In this document: positions 1 to 9,798 of the stretch, piece by piece | How the letters are laid out: each line of letters begins with the position of its first letter | Position numbering within the stretch: position 1 is the first letter of the stretch | Made by a program: the position numbers and the translations under genes | Notes under the pieces: generated by a model | Seen by the model: the letters and a program-made list of their open reading frames with translations, nothing else | Databases searched by the model: none | Told to the model about the DNA's origin: nothing | Assembly: GCA_035079385.1 (NCBI GenBank) | Contig: JAVHKY010000029.1 | Span: 2,294,001 to 2,358,000, forward strand | DNA length: 64,000 bases | From: Aspidiotus rigidus | Taxonomy: Eukaryota; Arthropoda; Insecta; Hemiptera; Diaspididae | Direction of reading: 5' to 3'

Positions 1-1874
1 CTATATAGATTCAGTTGTGAAGGAAAGATGAAAGCGAAAGATAAACTTGATAAATTACGAAAAGAAGTTAGCTCGATAAACCATATTGTCGAACGACACT
101 AAACATACCACAACTCACTCACGGATGTAAAACGTAGAGGTCACAAATACGAGGCCATATTATTATGTACTTTACAAAACAGGAGTGCGTGACGAAAGGG
201 TCCTGCAGGAACTAAATATTGTATAATTCAGAAGCAAATCTTGAAATAAACTGGAAAATTGGGAAATTACCTGGAAATACCTTAAGTATGATATAAGAAC
301 AAAAGTTTTGTTTTGATAGCCCAAATCGATGAAAATAAGAAGCTCTCAGTTCAAAGAACGAACCATAGATTATAATCAAGTCTAATCCTCCGAAAAGTGA
401 TTCCGCAAAGGCTGCACTATTGGTGAAAGGGAACAAGGGAAAACTCAAAATTTGCAAACTGGAGAATGTTTTTCTTCTTCCGCTTTCGAACTGATCTGGT
501 TTGCCAACCGATGATGGAAAACCTTGATTCGCTTCCTCTTTTCTTTAATTCGAAGGTTTATCAACTGATGAGTGTCTCATAGCTACATTCCTACCTCTGA
601 GGGAAAAGATGAGATAGAAATACCGTGTGTGATATGGTCCTTAATTACTTTTGGTATATGCAGCTCATAGTGTATCCTTTCATCGAGGAGTATGAATTCA
701 GAGATACTCTGATAATATAAGTAGACACGTTTTGCGAATTCTGATAGGACTTCTTCACTACGAATCTCAAATCATGATGTTGGTATTTAAAGATTTGTGA
801 ATAAACTCACTCTAGAATATTTTTCTTTTGTTTGTTAAGAGCATGGACTTCGAGAAAAACTGGGTCTGGTGTTTGTGTGTCAGGAAATGTCTTTCAGGTT
901 CGCTGTATTCAGGGATTTTCTGTCGGGAGTTTTTTATTCTGACAAACATCTTTCAGGTATCCGGATTCAAGTAAAAAATGTCATAAAGTAAAAGTGAAGA
1001 ATAAATTTTTGTGGATGGCCCTATGTCCTAGGACCGAAAAATGATGGCATACATTTCCAAATATGCTCTCCAGAAAACAGGCTCTGTTGAAAGTAGTGTA
1101 GAGACCACGGAAGCGAGATCCTGTCGCCTCTCCTATTGACACTCGTATTATATCTTGGAGAAAGATGAATCGGTTCCCTTATCTGGACCTTAGTTGACGT
1201 TATATAGTCGAACTGTTTTGGAACTACGTCTACGATACGACTTATTACTTGCTACTACCAATTGGCAACCACTTCTCCGACTCAAAAATGGCATCCAACC
1301 TGTCTCATCTCGGCCTCAAAATTATTTATGGTGAGTGCGAGCTCACAATTTCGGCGAATCAGGGCGCCAGTTAGAGAATCTTTTCAATGAACACCGGGAA
1401 GCTTTTGACGATGAATCTGTTTTTACTCAACTTATCATTGATTCTGGTCAATATCTCGAGGAGCTAAAATCAGGGTGGCCATTTGTTTCTCACGATGAAA
1501 TTCCTTGACTTTTTCAGATTTTTCTAGACGACATTGTCCACTAAAAAGCAGAAAAAAAAAACATAAAAAAAAGAAGGAAAAACGTTACAGTTTGAATTTT
1601 TTCTTGACGTATCTTAGAAAATTTCTTTTTATATTCATGAAGCGAAAGTGCTGCGTATCGTGATCGTTTTTCGTAGCGAAACACGCCGTTATCAGAACCG
1701 TATAGCGAAAATGTTTTACCAGTGGCGAAAATGTTTCAGCCATCGCGAAAATCAAGTCAGTGTTGCCATTTGAACAATTTGTAAACATTCTTTTTGAACG
1801 ATAACCAATTTAAATTGTAGGCCCAAGTGTTCCTTTCGCTTTATGTTTTATAAAAAGTATTGTTTGTAATTCGT
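1..1874. other. Unrecognised non-coding stretch
   Basis: No protein family, repeat boundary or RNA gene is recognised. Short open frames are scattered and lack splice context. An A-rich run lies near 1549-1573. From about 1640 the word GCGAAAATG recurs several times, leading into the hairpin at 1875-1966, so the end of this stretch is probably part of a decayed repeat. Confidence 0.5.
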
Positions 1875-1966
1875 GGCGAAAATGAACGATATTGGAACTC
1901 ACTAATCCACGCTCGCGCCGCTGGTATGGCTACACTGCGCTCGTTCCAGTATCGTTCGTTTACGCC
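1875..1966. repeat. 24-bp inverted repeat (hairpin)
   Basis: Arms at 1875-1898 and 1943-1966 are inverted copies with about two mismatches, around a 44-base loop. The left arm contains AACGATATTGGAAC and the right arm is its complement. The adjoining GCGAAAATG repeats suggest the end of a small inverted-repeat element. No coding content. Confidence 0.65.
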
Positions 1967-2500
1967 ACTCATTACGAAAAATACTATGACCTTGTGCAAA
2001 AATCCCTGACTTCTCAGTTTTCCAAAAACTGGCCTACATGGAAAAATAATTTCTGCTTCTTCACAGTGACATCAACTTGAATCACGACACTTTTTCTTCT
2101 CTCGGGTCTTTTATTACTTCCTTTCTTACATCACTCTCCTTTTCCTTAGTCATATAGCTTGCTAATAAAAGAATAATGAGAATGATAATTTTCCTTTCCG
2201 GTCGTGTAGGTATGTCTTTATGAAGTGTTTCATGATTTTTTCGACTTAAATCAATATCCTGCCACTTTTACCTCCTCTCCTCTCCACTTCCATGATTGAG
2301 TCTTCATGGAAAAGTAGTGAGTAAAAAATAAAGAACAAAACCCTTCCTCTCAGAGCAGCTGAAATATTTCAGAATACCTACTTCAAGCCGAAATATCTCG
2401 TTCGGTTTCTATTGTCCCAGTTTTATCCCATACTTTTCCAACTGAAAGATTTTGCGAAAATAAATAATGGATATTTGTTAAAGTGCCGCCATCTAGAGGC

Positions 2501-2760
2501 TCCTACGGAGTTCCGACCATTGCGCCATGACTCAAATTTTTTGTTTGGCTATCTTGAACATTTGTACCAATTTGCATACTTTTTACACAAAGTGCAATGT
2601 TGGCTTCATCATGTTCAGAAAATCGTGGTCCTTCTCAATCCGGCGCCTTAGTACAAATAGTGGTGCATTTTGTGTAAAAAGCATGAAAATCGGTACAAGT
2701 GTTTAGGACACTCAGGCAAACAATTTGAGCCATGGCCCGTCGTTCTGAACTCCATCGGAG
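2501..2760. repeat. Inverted-repeat element, arms about 100 bp
   Basis: The left arm (about 2501-2600) and right arm (about 2662-2760) are diverged inverted copies. Each carries GCCATGRCTCAAATT and a TTTTTACACAAARTGCA block. A third, single-arm copy lies at about 3181-3245 (GCGCCATGGCTCAAATCGTT followed by CTTTTTACAAAAAATGCA). This indicates a dispersed foldback or MITE-like family. No transposase is visible. Confidence 0.6.
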
Positions 2761-2805
2761 CCCCCGAATTGCTTAACTAAGAAAAAACACTGATTATTCA
2801 TCTTC

Positions 2806-3050
2806 AATTTTGGGTAAGTGAGCCCCCTAGACCTTTTAGGAATGGCCTAAGAATTTTTTCAGTATTTTTCTCGAATTCTACGTCGAATTCTACGTTAGAA
2901 TCTACTACAACTTTTACGAAAAACACAATTTCTGTTTCTTCTATTTTGAGGGTGTGCGTCCTCTGGATCTTTAGAGGGTCCGAAGAATTTTTTCAATATT
3001 TTTCTCAAATTCTACGGTAAAATTCATTTAAAAAACACGTGCAAATATAG
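2806..3050. repeat. Two diverged tandem copies, period about 132 bp
   Basis: The segments from about 2810 and from about 2942 share the order TTTTG-GGGT, a CCTTTTAG/TCTTTAG word, then AAGAATTTTTTCA-TATTTTTCTC followed by AATTCTACG. They are diverged direct duplicates. No coding capacity is recognised. Confidence 0.5.
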
Positions 3051-3498
3051 TGAAAAATTCTGCGTCAGTTTTGCCTTATTTTGGGGAGTCTTACATCTTT
3101 CCGCGCCCTCAAATAAAATTTCAAGCTCTTATCGGCAACAACGCTACCTACAATTTTGGGGCGCTTATGCAGTTAAGAAGGTGGCGCCATGGCTCAAATC
3201 GTTTGTTCGAGCCGAATTTCGTGCTTTTTACAAAAAATGCAAGGTTGAGCCCATTTTTCGGGCTTGCATGATCACCTTTAAAAAAGTATTCAAATCCAGG
3301 TGACTCAAGTCAGACCATCTCTTTCTCGAATATTTCTGGTACCTAATATTCGAAAATTTTTTTCAAGTCCATAAACTATGTCGGAGTCTCTCTTCCCTTT
3401 CGGGGTATGCTTCCTCCAGTCAAACCAGATCCGAGGTACCGAACAACGGATTTCTGATAGTTGACACAGGACTTTTTTCTTTTTTCCACGGGACCTAC

Positions 3499-3501
<3 letters not shown>

Positions 3502-3566
<65 letters not shown>
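3502..3566. repeat. (CT)n microsatellite
   Basis: About 32 uninterrupted CT units. The RE-rich frame read on the opposite strand is an artefact of the repeat. Confidence 0.98.
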
Positions 3567-3569
<3 letters not shown>

Positions 3570-3570
<1 letters not shown>

Positions 3571-4711
3571 GAAACAAGTTTTATGTTAGAAGAGAAATGG
3601 ATCTCCCTGTATATTACACCAAATTGTGAACATATCATCCGTGTAATAGCTCGATGGGATGTGTCTCGACGGAAAATCAGTTCTTACAAAATTATTATGA
3701 ATTGTGCTAAGATTTTTGTTGATGGTAACTATCGTGTATGAATCTACTTCTGTAAACAGAATTATAATTATAATACGAGAAAGATTAATGGCATAATGGA
3801 GCAATCAGCGGAAGGATAGAAAGAAGTGTAACAACCGCTTTATGTAACGCCGCCATTTCTGGCATTAAAAATTAATCGTACAGGTTATAATTATCGCTTG
3901 TTTGCTCTTCTTATTGGCAACTGACAAACGCATTTGATGCTGTTACTACATTTTCTATTGGTCGACGTTGAAGAGAATGTTTCCGCTGATGCGATATTGA
4001 CAGTAGTACAACGACGAGCGTATTAAATTTACATTCGTGTTGAGCATGGATGCGCGACAGGGAATTGCCATAAAATAAAACGAGTATTGTGTCCTATTCG
4101 TAGTACGTAAGAGTGCACGCTCCACGTTCTCATCCGGTCGACGAGAAAATTTCGTGGTCGGAGTCGAATTCAAATTACTCGTTTAGTTGTTTTAATTAAT
4201 TCACAGAAAGAGGAGGATCCGTGTCGACGAATGAGAAATAAAAAAAATGAAATTATACTCAACTACCAATTTCACAAACGTCATGACGCTATTTTAAACG
4301 TTTTTTTTTCTTTTACTTTTGCTTCAGTTTTCACGGACTGGTTAATTTGGAAATTTTTGAATCCTATCGCTCTCCGTTTATTTATGAGTTGTACCCAGTA
4401 TTAGTCCGATTAATTTCTCACGATGCCTGATTTCAGCGTCCTACATGGAATCTGTTTACTTTTTATGGCATTTTATCAAATTAATTGGCCTGAAATTGGA
4501 GGTCTATCATTTGATGGTAACCTTATGAAAAATAATTACTACTGAAAACATCTTTCACGAGCACTCTTTTTAGTGGTTTGAGTGTATTAATTTGTAAACC
4601 GGAATAATGTATATGATATATAAAAATAAATCATTTTGTGGTATACGAATTATGAAATTCTCTCCATTCTCCGTATTTAATTTTTTTTCTTTTTTTTTTT
4701 TTCTGTTACAG
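3570..4711. other. Unrecognised AT-rich stretch ending in a polypyrimidine tract
   Basis: No gene is recognised. The last 40 bases are an almost pure T/C tract followed by TTCTGTTACAG, which acts as a convincing splice acceptor for the candidate exon at 4712. Most of the stretch would therefore be intronic or upstream DNA. Confidence 0.45.
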
Positions 4712-4776
4712 TATTCAAAAGGCACGATATGGGTCTTCATCCTCTTCTACCTACTCACTCGTTTGGCTTTTCTAAG
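4712..4776 (+). CDS. Candidate internal exon, 65 bp
   Basis: What is seen: a long T/C tract and CTGTTACAG precede the segment, and CTAAG|GTAAGATG follows, both near-ideal splice signals. Two of the three frames are open. The frame ending in phase 0 reads FKRHDMGLHPLLPTHSFGFSK split over its 21 residues (FKRHDMGLHP then LLPTHSFGFSK). Inference: a basic, proline/histidine-containing segment ending in SK would suit the region just before the basic helix of a bHLH-PAS protein, and the strand agrees with the PAS exon at 42138-42227. I could not find a bHLH exon between them, so the link is weak. It may be an exon of an unrelated gene, or a chance pair of splice signals. Confidence 0.4.
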
Positions 4777-6390
4777 GTAAGATGTGATAAAATTGTCTTT
4801 ATTGTACCTCATTAAGAAATTGGTGATTTGCAAAAATTGTTACCACTGGTACAGTGAAAGGTTGCCTGACCTACAGAATCTCCCAAAAAATATTTACCTC
4901 TGGCCTGAATAAAGGTGAGTCAAAAATTAGTATAGCGTCGAGCCATCGTCCGTTCTAGAGGCGTTATCAATGGGAAATGTTGTGAACCACACCTCGCAAA
5001 TATATGCGACAACATCGGTTTCCTCGTTGTATACCTACATCAGCACGTGTCTGTATTGCTGGTCTTCTTGTATCGCGCTTCTATCGGAACCTATTCTTTT
5101 TGAGGGCTTCGAAGAGCCGAAATTGTGTTCGCGTGGACGGTGTCGACAGTTGTCTCAAACGCACAAACGATAATGCCACCATTCGATCGCGTTATCCGTT
5201 TTTGAGAGATTCCGGTTTGCAGCGTTGCAACAGTTCCCCCAACTCTAACGGAAATCAACGAGCCAGACAACTTTGCCACCCTGCCTTGTTGCCACCGTCG
5301 AAGTGGGCCAGGACAGGTTCCAGTCCACTTCAGGTGGGAAAATAGAGTCCTTTTCTTCAGTTATCGTTTCAAAGGCATGAACGACCTAGTCGTAAGACTG
5401 CAGGCAAACTTCTCGAATTTTTCGGAAGACTTTGTGAGCCGACCTTGGTGTCTTCTAAGTAATGCTAACCGACTCACATGTAAGGAAAAATTGTCGACTC
5501 GGCAAATTTTCCTGTCACGATTACCATGAGGTATCGCAACGAGAAAAGATGATTTTTGAAATGCTTTGTTGAACATGGTGTATTCCTGTCCCGCGTGTGA
5601 ACTGTTTCTTAGATTCTTATCCTTGGACTAGGGGCGGATCTGAGGAAGAATTTCGGGAGTTTAATGAAACATAGGACTCTAGATCGACGTTGATTTAATT
5701 CCGCTCAATTTCAACAACGAATCGGCCCAAAATGATCAGAATCACCGTTCTTTCTGCTCCGCAGACTCATTGTCGACGTTGAAATCAAGTCGACTCCTGG
5801 AAGAAAATCGACGTCGATCTTGGGTCTAGTATACACTTATTATACGTAGTTCATCAGCAAAGGACTTTCCATCGAGACGTCAAGATTGTGTAATTTTAAG
5901 TGAACAATCTAATAGGGTTTCAGAATCGACGTCATAAATGAGTCCATTCCTGGAGTGATATTAGATTTTATTATCACTATTGAAAATCGACGTCGATAGT
6001 GCGTCGATTCGACCACTGTCATAAATTATAATTCAGATTCTCTGAAGGGCCTCACTAATATTTATGACTACGCATTTTGTCTGCGAGTTTTGAAGTTACC
6101 GAATGGACAGTGTGCTACAAGGGGGTGACCGTGCATCGAATCCAGATCAACATCGATTTGAGGTAGTATTCAAGTCGACCAGAATATATTCCCAGAGTAG
6201 GAGTGGCTCTCTAACTTTGAACCTCAATAGATATTGTAGATGAAAAAATGTCCCAACGTCCGAGCCCTAGGTATGGGGAAGGAGAAATGTGAAACGCTTT
6301 CCAAACTATGAACTTCTACGAAACAAGACTGAGTCGTCCGCGGCTCTCTTGCGTTTTTTTTTCTTCCTAAGATAACGGAAATTCACATTT
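4777..6390. other. Unrecognised stretch with repeated ATCGACGTCGAT words
   Basis: No gene is recognised. Between about 5680 and 6015 the words TCGACGT and AATCGACGTCGAT recur several times at uneven spacing, which looks like a degraded minisatellite or the inside of a dead repeat. Overlapping short open frames at 4970-5345 have no recognisable similarity or splice context. Confidence 0.4.
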
Positions 6391-7139
6391 TTATTTTCTG
6401 TTGATAACCGGAACTCTTTTTCCTACTAAGATCTGGAATTCAATAGATACAGATTTCAAAAACGGGGCACGAGAAGAGGTTATAAACAGATATATAATTA
6501 TATTGGCAGTATTTACTAGAGGGGAGTACAGTAGGAGGGGTGTGTGACCAATTCCAAGGCGGGAGAGGATGATTTCTTTATGACGGTTACTTCGATTGAA
6601 AGAAGTCCGGGGAACTGCTTTGCTTTTGATTGCTCCAAGTTTGCTTGAAAAGACTGATACCTTGGTTTTAATATAATTGCAGCTGAGGACACGTCCTCTC
6701 AGCTTGAGGAAGGCAAGTGAAGCACATTGAATACGGTGGCTGATTTCAGCGTCGAGATCTCCGCTGGAGGTAACAAGGCTTCCCAGATAATTGAATTGGT
6801 CCACTGTCTCTATAGGATTACCACTGATATATTTAAGGTTGACTTCATTGCTGAAGTTGGTATTGGAACACTGCAGCGCATGACTAGTTGTTTAGTTTTT
6901 GACGTGTTTACTTCCATGCCTAGTGATGCATAAACCTCAGTGAATGCATCCATCTTCCTTTGAGCTTCTTCTTCGGAGTTAGCCAATACAACGGGATCGT
7001 CGGCATGCCGGTGAACCTTTCCTCGTGCTTTTAGGCGCGCAAGGTTGTGTAGCCCACCGTCACATCTATATTTTAGATCAATGCCACGCCCTTTCGGTTT
7101 TCGGCCTGCGTTCTACAATCCCGTTGTTTGTTGAGCTGA

Positions 7140-7256
7140 AAGACCGAGTTTCCGAGAAGGAGAAGAGTGGGGTCCAGTCTAGGTTAGAGTGTAAAGATTG
7201 TAAGGGTGTTTACATTGGAGAGACTGGTGGGCAGTTGAAGATCAGGTGAACTGAAA
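7140..7256 (+). pseudogene. Penelope-like GIY-YIG endonuclease fragment
   Basis: The frame reads EKSGVQSRLECKDCKGVYIG followed by ETGGQLKIR and then a stop. The CxxC pair followed by VYIGETG is the start of the GIY-YIG endonuclease domain of Penelope-like retroelements, whose usual form is CxxCxxxYIGxTxRxLxxR. Only this N-terminal part is present. It lies inside the LINE, between the RT motifs LAPLLFNIF and HADD, and on the opposite strand, so it arrived by a separate insertion or rearrangement. Confidence 0.75.
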
Positions 7257-7353
7257 ATAGAAAGACCTGGGAGAACCCTGTCCAGATACACAAGAAAGGC
7301 CGCGCCGTCATGAATATATTAAACAGGAGTGGTGCCAGAATACAGCCCTATCT

Positions 7354-7493
7354 TAGAGCCTCCCTAAATAGGATTCAAATCATGCAACACGCGTGCAACG
7401 CGCAACACGCAAGCGACAAATTCAAATTCATTTGAATTAGTTGCGCATTTTCCTGATCGTGTTGCGTGTTGCATCCTATGTAGCGAGGCTCTA
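7354..7493. mobile_element. 140-bp MITE nested in the LINE
   Basis: Both ends carry an imperfect terminal inverted repeat: TAGAGCCTCCCTAAATAGGA at the left, and at the right the complement of TAGAGCCTCGCTACATAGGA. The inside is rich in GCAACACGC words and has an internal TTCAAATTCATTTGAA palindrome. It separates RT motifs of the surrounding LINE. A TA target duplication is possible but cannot be distinguished from the TIR itself. Confidence 0.75.
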
Positions 7494-7865
7494 TCTCCAT
7501 TAGAGATCTGAACCCCTTCTGCAGTGTCTCCTCTAGTAATTGGCTATATTTCTTTTATGTCAGAGATGATATTTATGAGTTTCACAGGACACCAGAACTT
7601 GAGTAGAATTCACCAAAGTGCTTCTCTATTCACCATGTCAAACGCTTTCCTTAGGTCCACGAAGATGGTAAACAGATTGGAGTGTTGCTCTCTGACTTTT
7701 TCTTCAAGTTGCCACAGTGCAAAGATCATATCTGCGGTGCTCCTGTTGGGTCTAAATCCGGCTTGACTTTCTGACAGAATTGTTTCCAGGGTAGGTAGGA
7801 TGATTCTTGAGAGAATTTTACCAGCGACACATAGAAGTGAGATTCCACGATAAATGGTGCAATCA

Positions 7866-8280
7866 GATATGTATCTGCGCCAATAGAAGATATTATTCAA
7901 TAAAGGATGGCCAGAGGAGAAGAGATCAGATTCAAACTTGGACATAAACACGTCAGAGATTAGGGAACCTAAAGGGGACCCAATAGGAATCCCCACCTCG
8001 TTAGGGAACTCGAAAAACTTCCCGTTGAATTACAAAAGTTCGAACACCAACAAACATTCAACAAATCGAAAAATTCACTCCATCGACCTCAACCCGGGAA
8101 TTAAATAAACGATTTAAGTATTTGGCGAGGGAGTAAGTTCGGGAGGAGAAGAAAGATACTACAGGTCGAATCGGAGTACCTTGCTTACGGACCTTTAGGT
8201 AAGCCTTAGAGGGAGAGAGGCTTAGGGTTCGGATTTGGAAGGGCTCTCTTAACGGAGGTACTCTTGATAATGAATGCACT
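7866..8280 (-). pseudogene. Penelope-like element RT fragment
   Basis: The minus strand shows KQGTPIRPVVSFFSSRTYSL followed by AKYLNRLF (about 8190-8100), the palm-side motif typical of Penelope RTs (PIRPVVS...SPTYNLAKYL). After a frame change comes MGIPIGSPLGSLISDVFMSK (about 7996-7937) and a damaged catalytic box, WRRYISD (family form RYVDD). The similarity then stops abruptly at about 7865, where the LINE RT begins in the same frame. Frameshifts and the altered catalytic box make this a dead copy. Confidence 0.8.
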
Positions 8281-9703
8281 CCTTTTGATGACGCTATGAA
8301 CTGCCATTATGAATAGCCTTTGGAGGATCGAATTAATTCCATGCAAAGAATGACATTGGGCTTCATTTTATTACAGAGATTCTACTATACTCAGCTCGAT
8401 CTTTGGATAATAGACTGAAATTTTAGCATTTTACCATTAAGAGGAGGCGATCGAGGAAAGGAAAAATTATATTTCTCGGAAAAATAGAATCATAAGTATC
8501 GTCTATTTTTCGCTCTTCGTTTCATTTATAAGTGTCGCAGCTTTACGGTCTCGCATTCCACGGACAGTAGTTCTTTTCCCTTTTTATCAGCTCTCGATTA
8601 AATAACACGAAGCAGAAGAAGTGCCGCGCGAGTGGTTCAATTTTATCTGCGCGGGCGTGTTAGATAATTTTTTCCTCTTACCTTCATTTTCCTCGTAATA
8701 AGAAAAAAAATTAATCGTTCGACAAAGTTTCCATTATCTGTTGACAAATATGCATGCTGTAGCTGATTGTTATGTGATTTACGTTCGCCGACCACATTTC
8801 AGCAGCAGCGGAGAAGCGTTTTCAATTACAAAGAGTATATCGTTTGTCGAACACCGCGACTACTAAATTTTCATGTACATCTAGGCACACTTAGTAACAT
8901 CATTTTTTTTATGTATACACTTTATACATTATACCGTATATTTCTACTGTATGTACTTTTTTTCTACTTTTTTTTTTTTTTTTTTCTGCGAGATAAACCA
9001 GTAAACTAATGACGAACCCAAGTCACGTTTAAGAACACTGTCACGCTGCCAAGTAGAATGTTTAGCAAATTATCACCCAAGAAGTACGCCACAATGAAGA
9101 TTATACTTGTGCACCAATAAAGCGTGCGAAATCCGGTTAAAGACAATATTTATCGATGACGCGTTCGCTCTCTCTTTCTCTCTCTCGCTCGCTCACTCGA
9201 TTATCTGTAACGCGTTCCTAAATGGATGCTGTTTAAGCGGTGATCGGCGCGAAAAAAGCGTTTACCGTTCGCGGAAGGCGTACACTCGCGTCAGGTCTGG
9301 CACAAAGGAATAACAGTTGCCCCGCTCGATTATTGTTGCCGAAGTGTTAACATTAGATAATAAATAGCGCGCGCTTTAACCCTGTTTACAAAATCAATGA
9401 ACACGGTTTGTCAATATTAATCCGTTTTGAATGCTCTATTTAATGCACTTTTCATATTTTATCGATAACACGCGCTTTCGACATGTTAGCCGCGGTGTAC
9501 CTGCTGGCTTTCTGGAAAGCACGTATAGGCGACAGCCAACATACAAATTCCTTCATTAGACTCGATATCGTACGTTTGGACCTGGACCACTTGCTTCAGT
9601 AACGATTTTTAATCTAGTTGAATGTCGCCGAAGTGACCTGAGCGTACTCGAAAGACCTTCTTATCATTTACTTGGCTTCTGTATACAGCATAACGTCGTG
9701 CAA
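8281..9703. other. Unrecognised AT-rich stretch
   Basis: No gene recognised. It contains a T-run near 8969-8986 and an imperfect CT tract near 9170-9196. The base composition and lack of repeats suggest ordinary intron or intergenic DNA. Confidence 0.5.
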
Positions 9704-9798
9704 GGAGAAGAAGAAGAAGAAGAAGAAGAAGAAGAAGAAGAAGAAGAAGAAGAAGAAGAAGAAGAAGAAGAAGAAGAGGAAGAGGAAGAAAAAAAAAT
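9704..9798. repeat. (GAA)n microsatellite
   Basis: About 25 AGA/GAA units, degenerating at the right end into GGAAGAGGAAG and an A-run. Confidence 0.98.

Larger units (their letters stand above)
6391..7865 (-). pseudogene. LINE reverse transcriptase relic (RTE/CR1-like)
   Basis: A decayed non-LTR retrotransposon polymerase read on the minus strand. From high to low coordinate the RT motifs appear in the right order: YRGISLLCVAGKILSRII and GFRPNRSTADMIF (about 7865-7700), FVDLRKAFDMVNREALW (about 7660-7610), GCILAPLLFNIFMTA (about 7337-7293), the catalytic box as HADDPVVLANSEEEA (about 7010-6965, with H in place of the usual Y), then FNYLGSLVTSSGDLDAEI (about 6797) and a C-terminal HKEIILSRLGIGHT (about 6570). 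Several frameshifts, an in-frame stop before GCILAP, a 140-bp MITE (7354-7493) and a Penelope fragment on the other strand (about 7140-7256) interrupt it. The motif wording fits the RTE/CR1 side of the LINE tree, but the clade is not certain. Dead copy. Confidence 0.85.

Noticed and set aside
3305..3577. Open frame rich in alternating Arg-Glu
   Set aside because: It is the translation of the (CT)n microsatellite and has no independent coding support.
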